Shown piece after piece: positions 7,558 to 16,164 of a stretch of DNA of 64,000 nt. The stretch is from Pararhodobacter aggregans (GTDB taxonomy: Bacteria > Pseudomonadota > Alphaproteobacteria > Rhodobacterales > Rhodobacteraceae), in the NCBI RefSeq assembly GCF_003075525.1, contig NZ_QDDR01000007.1:221792-285791 (forward strand), given 5' to 3'. A model generated the notes under the pieces. It did not search any database. It saw only the letters and a program-made list of their open reading frames with translations, and was not told the DNA's origin. Positions within the stretch are counted from its first letter, which is position 1. Each line of letters opens with the position of its first letter. A program made the translations under genes and the position numbers.

Positions 7558-8445
7558 TTGAGCTCGAAACTGATCATCACCGTGGCGCCGACCGGGGGCA
7601 TGGCCCCGAAAGAGGCCTCGCCGCATCTGCCCACCCAGCCGGACGAGATCGCCGCCTCGGTCACCGCCTCGGCCAGGGCGGGCGCCGCCATCGCCGCGCT
7701 GCACGCGCGCCGCCCCGACCATCTGGCGACCTGCAACCCGGACATCTACCGCGCCATCAACGACAGGGTGCGCGCGGGCTCGGACATCATCATCAACAAC
7801 TCGACCGGCGGCGGCTCGACCGGCGACATGGTGATCGAACGCCCCGACGGCATCTGCGAGAACAATTTCGACGAACGCCTGAAGGGCACGATGGCGGGCG
7901 CCGAGATGTGCACCATGGACGCCTTCACCGCTGTCGATACCGTGGTCCCGGGCAAGGAATTGCTGGTCCTGACCACGCCCGCCCGCTGCGAGGTTCTGGC
8001 GCAAGCGATGCAGGCCAAAGGCATCAAGCCGGAATGGGAGGTCTTCAGCCCCGCCCATATCATCAACGACGCCGTGCGCCTGATCCAGAAGGGCTATGAC
8101 AAGCCGCCCTATTTCTTCAACTTCGTGCTCGGCGCGAACCGCAATTTCCAGGGCGCCATGCCCTATTCGCACGACATCCTCGAATCGATGATCAAGCTGC
8201 TGCCGCCCGGGTCGATCTGGAACATCTCGGCCATCGGCACGGCGCAGCTGGCGGGGACCACGCAGGCGATGCTCTGGGGCGGGCATGTGCGGGTCGGGCT
8301 GGAGGACAACCTCTATTACGCCAAGGGCGAGAAGGCGACGAACGAGCAACTGGTCGCCCGCACCGTCCGCATCGCCAGCGAGTTGCAGCTCGACATCGCC
8401 ACCCCGGCCGAGGCCCGCGCCATGCTGGGGCTGAAAGCGCCATGA
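7558..8445 (+). CDS. BKACE-family beta-keto acid cleavage enzyme (DUF849)
   Basis: This 295-residue protein belongs to the 3-keto-5-aminohexanoate cleavage (BKACE) family, which condenses a beta-keto acid with acetyl-CoA to give acetoacetate and a new CoA thioester. Recognisable blocks are LIITVAPTGG, INNSTGGGSTGDM, the EWEVFSP strand and the late VRVGLEDNLYY block with its metal-ligand glutamate. The start is a TTG preceded by AGGGAGGT at ideal spacing. Oddly, the usual HxH zinc pair (as in ILHLHAR) reads GAAIAALHAR here, so the first histidine is alanine (residues 46-47) and only His49 remains. Its stop overlaps the thioesterase start by 4 bases. The true substrate is unknown. Confidence 0.88.
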   Translation: MSSKLIITVAPTGGMAPKEASPHLPTQPDEIAASVTASARAGAAIAALHARRPDHLATCNPDIYRAINDRVRAGSDIIINNSTGGGSTGDMVIERPDGICENNFDERLKGTMAGAEMCTMDAFTAVDTVVPGKELLVLTTPARCEVLAQAMQAKGIKPEWEVFSPAHIINDAVRLIQKGYDKPPYFFNFVLGANRNFQGAMPYSHDILESMIKLLPPGSIWNISAIGTAQLAGTTQAMLWGGHVRVGLEDNLYYAKGEKATNEQLVARTVRIASELQLDIATPAEARAMLGLKAP

Positions 8446-8882
8446 GCGGGACGGCGCTGGTCTGCACGACCGAACGGCTGGTGGCGTGGAGCGAATGCGA
8501 CCCCGCCGGGATCGTCTATTACCCCCGCTACGCCGAGATGTGCGACGCCAACACCAACGCGCTCTTTGCCCAGGCCACGGGTCTGGGCAAGCGCGAGACG
8601 CAGGCGCGCTACGGAATTGTCGGCTGGCCGATGGTCTCGTCCGGCCAGCGCTATCTGAAGCCCGCGACCTATGGCGACGTGGTGCGGGTCAGCAGCCGGG
8701 TGCTGCGGTTCGGGGGCTCGTCCATCGAGCTCTCGCACCGGATCGAGCATCGGGACGGCAGCCCGATTGCCGAACTGACCGATACCCGCGTCTGGGCGGT
8801 GCCCCATCCCGAGAAGCCGGGCGCCATCAAGGCCGCAAAGCTGCCCGCCGATTTCACCGCCTGTTTCTTTACCGAAGGGTGA
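8442..8882 (+). CDS. 4-hydroxybenzoyl-CoA-type acyl-CoA thioesterase
   Basis: This 146-residue single hot-dog-fold protein carries the 4HBT signature SECDPAGIVYYPRYAEMCD near residues 18-36, with the catalytic aspartate in DPAGIV. Such enzymes hydrolyse CoA thioesters. The gene overlaps the BKACE gene by 4 bases and is followed two bases later by the cyclase-family gene, so the three are translated together. In carnitine catabolism a thioesterase of this type works with a BKACE enzyme, releasing the CoA product. A similar arrangement for another substrate is plausible here, but no carnitine dehydrogenase is present in the window. Confidence 0.9.
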   Translation: MSGTALVCTTERLVAWSECDPAGIVYYPRYAEMCDANTNALFAQATGLGKRETQARYGIVGWPMVSSGQRYLKPATYGDVVRVSSRVLRFGGSSIELSHRIEHRDGSPIAELTDTRVWAVPHPEKPGAIKAAKLPADFTACFFTEG

Positions 8883-8884
8883 CC

Positions 8885-9655
8885 ATGAGCCGCCTGATCG
8901 ACCTGTCCGTCGCGCTGAAAGCCGGGATCGCCTCGGACCCGCCGCATATGCTGCCGAAGATCGACTATCTCGACCATGCCAAGGGGGCCGAGGAATTCGC
9001 CATGCTGTTCCCCGGCCTTGCCCCGGCGGACCTGCCGGGGGGCGCCGGGGCGGCCATCGAATGGGTGACGATGACCACCCATAACGGGACGCATATGGAC
9101 GCGCCCTGGCATTTCCACCCGACGATGGACGGCGGCGCCCCGGCGCTGACCATCGACCAGATCCCGCTCGACTGGTGCTACGGGGCGGGGGTGAAGCTCG
9201 ATTTCCGCGACCGGCCGGACGGGCATGTCTGCTCGGCCGCCGAGGTGCAGGCGGAACTGGCGCGGATCGGGCACCGGCTCGCGCCGTTCGACATCGTGCT
9301 GGTCAACACCGCGGCGGGCGCGGCCTATGGCCAGCCGGATTTCCTGGACCGGGGCTGCGGGCTGGGGCGCGAGGCGACGCTGTGGCTGCTGGAACAGGGC
9401 GTGCGCGTGACCGGCACCGACGCCTGGAGCTGGGACGCCCCCTTCCGCCACACCCGCGAGCGCTTCGCCGCTTCCGGCGATCCCTCGATCATCTGGGAGG
9501 GGCACAAGGCCGGGATGGAGCGCGGCTATTGCCATATGGAGAAGCTGACCAATCTGCCCCTGCTGCCCGCCACCGGCTTTCGGGTCAGCGCCTTCCCGGT
9601 CAAGGTCGAGGGGGCCTCGGCCGGCTGGGTGCGGGCGGTGGCGCATCTGCCGTGA
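8885..9655 (+). CDS. Cyclase-family metal-dependent hydrolase (KynB / isatin hydrolase fold)
   Basis: This 256-residue protein has the complete cyclase-family metal motif HNGTHMDAPWHF (about residues 65-76). The family includes bacterial kynurenine formamidase (KynB, usually about 205-220 residues) and isatin hydrolase (about 260 residues). The length is closer to the latter or to uncharacterised family members. It is the third gene of the BKACE operon, so its main role should be in that pathway. As the only family member visible in the window, it is also the sole local candidate for the formylkynurenine hydrolysis step missing between the kynA and kynU products. That assignment is speculative. 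Confidence 0.85.
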   Translation: MSRLIDLSVALKAGIASDPPHMLPKIDYLDHAKGAEEFAMLFPGLAPADLPGGAGAAIEWVTMTTHNGTHMDAPWHFHPTMDGGAPALTIDQIPLDWCYGAGVKLDFRDRPDGHVCSAAEVQAELARIGHRLAPFDIVLVNTAAGAAYGQPDFLDRGCGLGREATLWLLEQGVRVTGTDAWSWDAPFRHTRERFAASGDPSIIWEGHKAGMERGYCHMEKLTNLPLLPATGFRVSAFPVKVEGASAGWVRAVAHLP

Positions 9656-9714
9656 CCCATTGACAGCGCGCCCGGCCTTTGCCCCCTTGGAGCCCGGGCG
9701 CGCGGAGAGACTGC

Positions 9715-10623
9715 ATGCGGTTCAAGGGGCTCGACCTCAATCTGATGGTGGCGCTGGACCATCTGCTGACCGAGCGCAATGTCTCGCGCGCGGCGGACAA
9801 GCTGTTCCTCAGCCAATCCGCCACCTCGGGCGCGCTGGCCCGGCTGCGCGAATTCTTCGGCGACGATCTCTTGGTGCCGGTCGGCCGCAAGATGACCCTG
9901 ACGCCCCGGGCGCAGGAACTGGCCGTGGCGATCCGCGCGGCGCTGATGCAGATCGAGACGACGATCATCGAACAGCCGCGGCTGGACCTGTCGACCGCCC
10001 GGCGCAGCCTGCGGGTCATCACCTCGGATTACGTGGGGATCGCCTTTTTCGCCCGCGTCGTGCAGTCGATCCAGGCCGAGGCCCCGGGGATCAGTTTCAC
10101 TTTCGTGACCCCCTCGTCCGACGCGACGCGCCAGATCGCCCGGGGGCAGGTCGACCTTGCGGTGATGCCGGAACGGTTCCTGGCGCCCGACCATCCCTCG
10201 CACCTGCTCTTCGCCGATGGCTATGCGGTGATTGTCGACGCGCAGAACGCCCGGGTGGGCGAGGCGCTGGATCTGGAGACCTTCATGGCCCTGCCGCAGG
10301 TCTCGGTCCAGCTGATCGACGGGCCGCCCAGCTACGAGACGGCGCTGGCCGACCGCTTCGGCAACAGCCGGGTGATCGACGTGCTGGCGACGAATTTCTC
10401 CAGCGTGCCGTTCTTCGTGCTGGGCACGCAGCGGGCGGCCATCGTCCACCAGCGGCTGGCGCAGATCGTCTGCGCGATGATGCCGCTGCGGATGTACCCG
10501 CCGCCGATGCCCCTGCCCGAGCTGAGGATCGCCCTGCAATGGCACCAGCTGGCCGATGGCGACCCGCTCCTGCGCCATGTCCGCACCCGGATCCTGGAGA
10601 TCGCCGCGGCCGAGGGTCTCTGA
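9715..10623 (+). CDS. NodD-like LysR-family transcriptional regulator
   Basis: This 302-residue protein has an N-terminal winged helix-turn-helix (MRFKGLDLNLMVALDHLLTE, then NVSRAADKLFLSQSATSGALARLREFF) and a LysR effector-binding domain. The N-terminus and the GRKMTLTPRAQELA segment are typical of the NodD/NahR-like branch. The ATG at 9715 follows a GGAGAGA ribosome site. The gene closes the BKACE operon, 59 bases after the cyclase gene. It probably regulates both the operon and the divergent TRAP transporter through the ATC-N9-GAT dyads at 7383 and 7439, which have the core known from NodD sites. The inducer is likely the imported acid or an intermediate. Confidence 0.92.
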   Translation: MRFKGLDLNLMVALDHLLTERNVSRAADKLFLSQSATSGALARLREFFGDDLLVPVGRKMTLTPRAQELAVAIRAALMQIETTIIEQPRLDLSTARRSLRVITSDYVGIAFFARVVQSIQAEAPGISFTFVTPSSDATRQIARGQVDLAVMPERFLAPDHPSHLLFADGYAVIVDAQNARVGEALDLETFMALPQVSVQLIDGPPSYETALADRFGNSRVIDVLATNFSSVPFFVLGTQRAAIVHQRLAQIVCAMMPLRMYPPPMPLPELRIALQWHQLADGDPLLRHVRTRILEIAAAEGL

Positions 10624-10625
10624 CC

Positions 10626-11837
10626 TCAGCCGCCCGCCTTGGTGAACCCGGCGATGCGGCGGTAATTGGCGGCCACCTCGTCCAGCTCGGCCTGGGTAAT
10701 CAGATCCTCGATCCGGTCCTGCGGCCCGGTGACCCGCGCGGCAGCGATATCCAGCACCTGCTCGGGCCCGCCCAGCCGGTTGGCGCGCACCACATTGGCA
10801 GCGATGGGCAGGCGCGCCTCCTCGTAGGCGCGCAGCCCCAGGGGACCGGGCGCCGCCGTCAGCGCATCGGCCAGCGCGCGGGCGTCCAGCACCGCCTGGC
10901 TCGCGCCATTGGCGCCGATCGGGTACATCGGATGCGCGGCATCGCCCAGCAGCGTCACGCGCCCCTCGGTCCAGAAGGGCAGCGGGTCACGGTCGATCAT
11001 CGGGAATTCCGTCACGATCTCCGTGGCTTCCAGAATCGCGGCGATATCCATGTCGGGCATCTGGAAGGCGCGGAACGGGGTGATGTAATCCATCGTCGCC
11101 CCCCGCCGCCAATCGGCGTCGTCGATGTGGCGCGGGGCGGAATGGCGGATCTCGGCCACCCAATTGGTCAGCGCGCGACCCTTCCGGCGGGCCTGTTCGC
11201 TGATCGGATAGGTCACGAACTTGCAATCGTGATCCCCGGCGATGACCATCGTGCGGCCGTCGCCGATCATCGGCATCTCGACCGCGCCACGGAACATCAT
11301 CGTGCCCTCGTAATTGAGCGGCCCGTCACCCGGATGCATCTGTGCCCGGATCGGCGAGCGCAGCCCCTCGGCCCCCACCACCAGATCGCCCCGCAGGCTG
11401 CTGCCATCGGCGAACAGCACCTCGGCGCCCGCCGCATCCTGCCGGTAGCCGGTGACCGGGCGCCCGGTCTCGACCGCGCCCGCCCCGGCCCGCGCCCGCA
11501 GCGCATCGAGCAGCAGGAACTGCAGCTCGCCCCGGTGGATCGAGTATTGCGGCGCCGGGAAACCCGCCGCCATGTTGCGCGGATCGGACTGGATCAGATG
11601 GCCGAAGCGCGTGCGGTACTCGATGCAGCGGGTCTGGATGGCCATGGCATCCAGCGCCTCGGTCAGGCCCAGACCGCGCAGGATCCCTGAGGCCGAGGAC
11701 ATGACGTTGATGCCGACACCCAGCGGCCGGATCTCGGCCACGGATTCGAGGACCTTCACCTCGAAACCCGCCTCATGCAGGCAGAGCCCCGCCGTCAGCC
11801 CGCCGATCCCGCCCCCGGCAATGATGATCTTGACCAT
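10626..11837 (-). CDS. FAD-dependent aromatic-ring monooxygenase (UbiH/salicylate hydroxylase type)
   Basis: This 403-residue flavoprotein monooxygenase has the N-terminal GxGxxG dinucleotide site (IIIAGGGIGGLTAGL), the middle DG-type motif LVVGAEGLRSPIR, and the GD motif VTLLGDAAHPMYPIGANGASQAVLDA. This is class A flavin monooxygenase architecture (salicylate, 4-hydroxybenzoate or 6-hydroxynicotinate hydroxylases). The substrate cannot be assigned. It stands alone, diverging from an AraC gene and meeting the LysR gene tail to tail with a two-base gap. The proximity to anthranilate genes makes an aromatic or heteroaromatic acid plausible. Confidence 0.88.
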   Translation of the reverse strand: MVKIIIAGGGIGGLTAGLCLHEAGFEVKVLESVAEIRPLGVGINVMSSASGILRGLGLTEALDAMAIQTRCIEYRTRFGHLIQSDPRNMAAGFPAPQYSIHRGELQFLLLDALRARAGAGAVETGRPVTGYRQDAAGAEVLFADGSSLRGDLVVGAEGLRSPIRAQMHPGDGPLNYEGTMMFRGAVEMPMIGDGRTMVIAGDHDCKFVTYPISEQARRKGRALTNWVAEIRHSAPRHIDDADWRRGATMDYITPFRAFQMPDMDIAAILEATEIVTEFPMIDRDPLPFWTEGRVTLLGDAAHPMYPIGANGASQAVLDARALADALTAAPGPLGLRAYEEARLPIAANVVRANRLGGPEQVLDIAAARVTGPQDRIEDLITQAELDEVAANYRRIAGFTKAGG

Positions 11838-11855
11838 GGTCTTCCCCTCCCCGTG

Positions 11856-11872
11856 GCGCAGAACTTCTGTGC
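11856..11872. promoter_or_regulatory. Dyad in the monooxygenase/AraC divergent promoter region
   Basis: GCGCAGAACTTCTGTGC is a 17-bp inverted repeat with one mismatched pair (core CAGAA-C-TTCTG). It lies 19 bp upstream of the monooxygenase start in the 124-bp region shared with the AraC gene. It is a candidate operator; the binding protein is unknown, and AraC proteins more often use direct repeats. Confidence 0.35.
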
Positions 11873-11961
11873 CTGTCCTGCCCTCATCTCACCCCGCGGG
11901 GCCTGTGCGGACAAGCCACGCAGGTGATAAAGACTTTTCAATTCGCAACCTCGGGATTGCC

Positions 11962-12843
11962 ATGACGCGCCCCTATCTCGACCGTCACCGCTTCGTCCTC
12001 GGCGATGCCTCGGCGCATCTGGGCTTCCTGCATTGCGAGCGGCTGGCGGCGCGCAGCCATATCCATGACTGGTCGGTCGAGGCGCATTTCCACGAGGGCC
12101 TGTCGCAGGTGCTGGTCTTTGCGGGTGGCGTTGTCGAGGCGCTGGTCGACCACAGCCCGGCCCGGATCGAGGGGCCCGCCGTGCTCTGGCTGCCGGCGCT
12201 GTGCAGCCATGCCTTCCGCTATCCCGTGGGCATGCAGGGCTGGTCGATCACGCTGCCCGCCAGCGACACCGCCCGCATCGCCGCCGAGGCGCCGTGGCTG
12301 GACAGCTGGATCGCCCGTCCGCAGGTGCTGTCAGGACCGGGCCTGACCGAAACGCTGCTGCCCCTCGTCGCCCGGATCGAAGGCGAGAGCACCGGCACCA
12401 GCGCCGACCGCAGCATGGCGCTTGAGGCGCTGTTCCGGCTTCTGCTGATCGAGATGGGGCGCGGGCTGGCGGCCGAGGGCGCGGCCGCCACCGGCATCGC
12501 CGGGCGCAAGCAGCAGCTGGTCGCGCGCTTCCAGCGGCTGGTGGACGAAACCGCCCCCCTGCCCGACGCCGCCGCGCTGGCCCGCAGCCTGTCGGTCACG
12601 CGCACGCATCTGACCCGGGCGATCCGCGAGGTCACCGGCCGCACCGCCAGCGAGATCCTGGCCGAACAGCGGGTGCTGCGGGCCCGCCGCAGCCTGGCCT
12701 TCAGCCCCGAGCCGATCAGCGCCATCGCCTATGAGCTGGGGTTCTCCAGCCCGTCCTATTTCACCCGCTTCCTGGTGGCCCGGACCGGCGAAACGCCCAG
12801 CGCCTTCCGCCAGCGCTTTCGCCGGGGCCTGACCGCGGGTTAG
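11962..12843 (+). CDS. AraC-family regulator (PobR-like)
   Basis: This 293-residue protein has an N-terminal cupin-like sensory domain (HIHDWSVEAHFHEGLSQVLVF) and a C-terminal AraC DNA-binding domain of two helix-turn-helices. These end with the family signature ISAIAYELGFSSPSYFTRFLVARTGETPSAFR. This layout matches AraC proteins such as PobR that sense aromatic acids. It diverges from the flavin monooxygenase and is its most likely regulator. The ATG at 11962 is chosen because it starts the cupin region; earlier in-frame codons run back through the promoter region. The 3' end overlaps the convergent RidA-like gene by four bases. Confidence 0.88.
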   Translation: MTRPYLDRHRFVLGDASAHLGFLHCERLAARSHIHDWSVEAHFHEGLSQVLVFAGGVVEALVDHSPARIEGPAVLWLPALCSHAFRYPVGMQGWSITLPASDTARIAAEAPWLDSWIARPQVLSGPGLTETLLPLVARIEGESTGTSADRSMALEALFRLLLIEMGRGLAAEGAAATGIAGRKQQLVARFQRLVDETAPLPDAAALARSLSVTRTHLTRAIREVTGRTASEILAEQRVLRARRSLAFSPEPISAIAYELGFSSPSYFTRFLVARTGETPSAFRQRFRRGLTAG

Positions 12844-13244
12844 GCTTTCGGGGCGATGTAGGCCGTGGCCTCGATCTCCAGAAGCGCCTCGTCCTCGACC
12901 AGATCCTTGACCACGACCAGCGACATGGCCGGGAAATGCTTGCCCAGCACCCGGCGATAGGCCGCCCCGATCTCGCGCTGATGGGCGAGGTAGGTGGCCT
13001 TGTCCTTGACGAACCAGGTCAGGCGGCCGATGTCGCCGGCCTCGCCGCCCGCGGCCTGGACCACGGCCAGGATATTCGCCAGCACCTGTTCCATCTGGCC
13101 GATGAAATCCTTGGCGACGAAGACCTTGTCGGCGTTCCAGCCGATCTGGCCGCCGACATGCAGCGTGCCGTCGGCCATCAGCATGCCATTGGCATAGCCC
13201 AGCGCCGGGGCCCAGCCCTCGGGGTGAATGACGGTCGGTTTCAT
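12840..13244 (-). CDS. RidA/YjgF-like protein of the aminobenzoyl-CoA operon
   Basis: This 134-residue protein has the RidA (YjgF/YER057c/UK114) fold, seen in LHVGGQIGWNADK, the QMEQVLANILAVVQAAGG helix and LEIEATAYIAP at the end. In archetypal RidA a catalytic arginine sits in the PxRSxVEV block; here the block reads FPAMSLVVV, so that arginine is missing. It is the last gene of the 2-aminobenzoyl-CoA operon. RidA-like genes occur in the Azoarcus evansii anthranilate clusters too. The pathway intermediate is an enamine, so a role in its hydrolytic deamination is attractive but unproven given the changed active site. Confidence 0.85.
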   Translation of the reverse strand: MKPTVIHPEGWAPALGYANGMLMADGTLHVGGQIGWNADKVFVAKDFIGQMEQVLANILAVVQAAGGEAGDIGRLTWFVKDKATYLAHQREIGAAYRRVLGKHFPAMSLVVVKDLVEDEALLEIEATAYIAPKA

Positions 13245-13266
13245 GGTGGTACTCCGGTTGACTGGC

Positions 13267-14886
13267 TCAGCCCGACTGACGCAGGCGGAAACGCTGGATC
13301 TTGCCCGTTTCGGTCTTGGGCAAGGCGCGTGTGAAGATGATGGAACGGGGATATTTATAGGGCGCGATGGTCGCCTTGACGTGCTCTTGCAGAAGCTTGG
13401 CCAGCGCGTCGGACGGTGTCTCGCCCGCGCCCAGCACGATATGCGCCTCGACGATGGTACCGCGCGCCTCATCCGGCACGCCGATCACCGCGCATTCCGC
13501 CACCGCCGGGTGGGCAAGGAGCGCCGCCTCCACCTCGGGCCCGGCGATGTTGTAGCCGGCCGAGACGATCATGTCGTCGTTGCGCGCGGCGAAGTGGAAA
13601 TAGCCATCGTGATCCATCACGAAGGTGTCGCCGGTGATGTTCCAGCCGTTCTGCACGTATTCGCCCTGCCGGTCACCATAGAGGTAGCGGCAGCCGGTCG
13701 GCCCCTTGACCGCCAGCCGCCCCGGCTCGCCGGGCGGCAGTTCCGCGCCATCGGGGCCGATCACGCGGGCCTCGTACCCGGTGACCGGCTTGCCGGTGCA
13801 GGCCGGGCGGTGGTCGGTGAAGCGGTTGGTGACGAAAATATGCAGCATCTCGGTGGCGCCGATCCCGTCGAGCATCGGCTTGCCGGTCTTGGCCATCCAT
13901 TCGTCATAGACCGGGCCCGGCAGCGTCTCACCGGCCGAGACGGCGGCGCGCAGCGAGGACAGGTCCGCCCCCTCGTCCATCGCCCGCATCATGGCGCGAT
14001 AGGCGGTGGGCGCGGTGAAACAGACCGTCGCCCGGTATTTCTGGATGATCTCGATCATGTTGGGCGGGGTGGCGTTCTCCAGGAGCGTCGCGGCAGCGCC
14101 GAAGCGCAGCGGGAAGATGGCGAGGCCCCCGAGGCCGAAGGTGAAGGCCAGGGGCGGCGAGCCCACGAAGATATCCTCGGGCACCACGCCCAGCACTTCG
14201 CGGGCATAGCCATCGGCGACGATCAGGAGATCGCGGTGGAAATGCATCGTGGCCTTGGGTTTCCCGGTCGAGCCCGAGGTGAAGCCAATGAGCGCCACAT
14301 CGTCCTGCGCGGTCTGCACCGCCTCGAAAGTCACCGGCTTTTCCAGCGCCAGCCGGTCCAGTTCCGCGTCATGGTTCGAGGTGCCGTCGAACCCCACCAC
14401 CGTCTTCAACCAGGGGCTGTCCTTGGCGCAGGCGGTGAGTTCATCCATCAGCCGCGTGTCGCACAGCGCATGGGTGATCTGCGCCGCCTCGACATATTTC
14501 GCCAGCTCGCCGGACCGCAGCATCGGCATGGTGTTGATGACCACCGCCCCCGCCTTGGTCGCCGCCAGCCAGCAAGCCACCATCGCCGGGTTGTTGGCCG
14601 AGCGGATCAGCACCCGGTTGCCGGGCTTCACGCCCAGATCCTCGACCATGGCGCGGGCCAGACGGTTGGTCCAGTCGGCCAGTTCCTTGTAGGTCCGCCG
14701 CCGCCCGTTGCCGATCAGCGCCGTGCGGTCGCCAAAGCCCTTGGCAACCATGGTATCGGTCATCTCGACGCCTGCGTTCAGCCGGTCGGGATAGTCGAAC
14801 CCCTCGAGCCGCAGCTCGGGCCAGGCCTCCAGGGGCGGCAGGTTGTCGCGCGTGAAGCTGTCGACATGGGCGGAGGGTCTCAGCAT
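13267..14886 (-). CDS. abmG: 2-aminobenzoate-CoA ligase (benzoate-CoA ligase family)
   Basis: This 539-residue member of the ANL superfamily has the AMP/ATP loop GFTSGSTGKPK, the TEML-type adenine motif region (GIGATEMLHIF), the TGD motif (NITGDTFV) and the C-terminal lysine in PKTETGKIQRF. It groups by sequence with benzoate/2-aminobenzoate-CoA ligases, which make the CoA thioester of an aromatic acid using ATP. Its operon contains the signature 2-aminobenzoyl-CoA monooxygenase/reductase, which makes anthranilate the expected substrate. The ATG at 14886 has an AGGAG 7 bases upstream. The symbol follows the Azoarcus abm naming and rests partly on context. Confidence 0.87.
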   Translation of the reverse strand: MLRPSAHVDSFTRDNLPPLEAWPELRLEGFDYPDRLNAGVEMTDTMVAKGFGDRTALIGNGRRRTYKELADWTNRLARAMVEDLGVKPGNRVLIRSANNPAMVACWLAATKAGAVVINTMPMLRSGELAKYVEAAQITHALCDTRLMDELTACAKDSPWLKTVVGFDGTSNHDAELDRLALEKPVTFEAVQTAQDDVALIGFTSGSTGKPKATMHFHRDLLIVADGYAREVLGVVPEDIFVGSPPLAFTFGLGGLAIFPLRFGAAATLLENATPPNMIEIIQKYRATVCFTAPTAYRAMMRAMDEGADLSSLRAAVSAGETLPGPVYDEWMAKTGKPMLDGIGATEMLHIFVTNRFTDHRPACTGKPVTGYEARVIGPDGAELPPGEPGRLAVKGPTGCRYLYGDRQGEYVQNGWNITGDTFVMDHDGYFHFAARNDDMIVSAGYNIAGPEVEAALLAHPAVAECAVIGVPDEARGTIVEAHIVLGAGETPSDALAKLLQEHVKATIAPYKYPRSIIFTRALPKTETGKIQRFRLRQSG

Positions 14887-14931
14887 CTCGGGTCTCCTGT
14901 TGGATCACGCCGGGTTTTCCCGGTCATGCGG

Positions 14932-16077
14932 TCATTTCTGATGGGCGGCGAGCGTCTGGCGGGCGATCACCACCCGCTGCACGTCCGACGCGCCCTCGTA
15001 GATCCTCAGCGCGCGGATCTCGCGGTAAAGGCTCTCGACCATCTGGCCATGGCGCACGCCATCGCCGCCGTGCAATTGCAGCGCCCGGTCGATGACCTGC
15101 TGCGCCTGATCGGTGGCGAAAAGCTTGGCCATCGCCGCCTCGCGCGTGACCCGGGGGGCGCCCGAATCCTTGGTCCAGGCGGCGCGGTAGACCAGCAGCG
15201 CCGAGGCGTCGACATCGACCGCCATGTCGGCGATATGCCCCTGCACCATCTGCAACTCGAACAGCGGCGCGCCCTGCACCTGCCGGCTCGTCACCCGGTC
15301 CAAAGCCTCATCCAGCGCCCGGCGGGCAAAGCCCAGCGCGGCGGCGGCGACGGACGAGCGGAACACATCCAGCACCGACATGGCGATGCGGAACCCCTGC
15401 CCCGGCCCGCCGATCATGGCGCTGGCCGGCACCCGGCAATCGGTGAAGCGCAGCCGGGCGAGGGGATGGGGGGCGATCGTTTCCAGCCGCTCGACCACCT
15501 CGAAGCCGGGCAGGTCGGGGGTGACGATGAAGCACGACAGCCCCTTGGCGCCCGGCGCCTCGCCGGTGCGGGCAAACAGCGTGTAGACATCGGCGATGCC
15601 ACCGTTCGAGATCCAGGTCTTCTCGCCGTTCAGGACATAATCATTGCCGTCCCGCGTGGCGGTCATGGTGGAATTGGCCACGTCCGAGCCCGATTGCGGC
15701 TCGGTCAGCGCGAAGGCCGAGATCGCCTCGCCGCCCCGGGTCAGCGGCAGCCAGTCGGCGCGCTGTTCCTCGGTCCCGAAGAGCGAGATCGCCCCGGTCC
15801 CCAGCCCCTGCATGGCAAAGGCGAAATCCGCCAGCCCATCGTGGCGCGCCAGCGTCTCGCGGATCAGACAGAGGCTTCGCACATCGAGCCGCCCGTCCGG
15901 CGCCCCCGAATGCGCGGCGATCCCGGCCGCGCCCATCGCCGTCACCAGCGCCCGGCAGGCCGCATCGGTATCCGCGTGGTCGATGTCCAGCCCGGCGGCG
16001 AAATCCTCGACCTCCGCCGCCAGCGCCCGATGCCTTTCCTCGAAGAACGGCCAGTCCAGAAAGCTCCGATCCGCCAT
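14932..16077 (-). CDS. Acyl-CoA dehydrogenase
   Basis: This 381-residue flavoprotein shows the acyl-CoA dehydrogenase signatures [26 protein letters not shown] and, near the C-terminus, [42 protein letters not shown]. The catalytic base position carries EGAS-type residues as in short-chain members. It probably oxidises the alicyclic CoA thioester formed after the monooxygenase/reductase step. The ATG at 16077 is preferred over a TTG 15 bases upstream because a GGAG lies nine bases before it. Two strong hairpins separate it from the upstream enoyl-CoA hydratase gene. Confidence 0.9.
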   Translation of the reverse strand: MADRSFLDWPFFEERHRALAAEVEDFAAGLDIDHADTDAACRALVTAMGAAGIAAHSGAPDGRLDVRSLCLIRETLARHDGLADFAFAMQGLGTGAISLFGTEEQRADWLPLTRGGEAISAFALTEPQSGSDVANSTMTATRDGNDYVLNGEKTWISNGGIADVYTLFARTGEAPGAKGLSCFIVTPDLPGFEVVERLETIAPHPLARLRFTDCRVPASAMIGGPGQGFRIAMSVLDVFRSSVAAAALGFARRALDEALDRVTSRQVQGAPLFELQMVQGHIADMAVDVDASALLVYRAAWTKDSGAPRVTREAAMAKLFATDQAQQVIDRALQLHGGDGVRHGQMVESLYREIRALRIYEGASDVQRVVIARQTLAAHQK

Positions 16078-16107
16078 ATCACTTTGCTCCAAATACGCAC
16101 GGGGGTT

Positions 16108-16161
16108 CTCAGGGGGAGCGTGCTCCCCCTGAGCGGGGGGTGCGGGGGGCTGGCCCCCCGC
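16108..16161. repeat. Tandem intercistronic hairpins
   Basis: There are two perfect inverted repeats in the 87-bp gap between the enoyl-CoA hydratase and acyl-CoA dehydrogenase genes. The first is a 12-bp arm pair CTCAGGGGGAGC/GCTCCCCCTGAG with a two-base loop (16108-16133). The second is GCGGGGGGC/GCCCCCCGC with a two-base loop (16142-16161). Neither is followed by a T-run. They probably act on mRNA stability or partial termination within the operon. Confidence 0.7.
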
Positions 16162-16164
16162 CTT

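Noticed and set aside
10626..11837. Assignment of the flavin monooxygenase as 4-hydroxybenzoate hydroxylase because of the PobR-like neighbour
   Set aside because: The FAD motifs are generic for the class, and the sequence does not show features I can tie to PobA specifically; the substrate is left open.
16108..16161. Reading the tandem hairpins as an intrinsic terminator
   Set aside because: Neither stem is followed by a T-run, and the next gene of the same pathway continues on the same strand.
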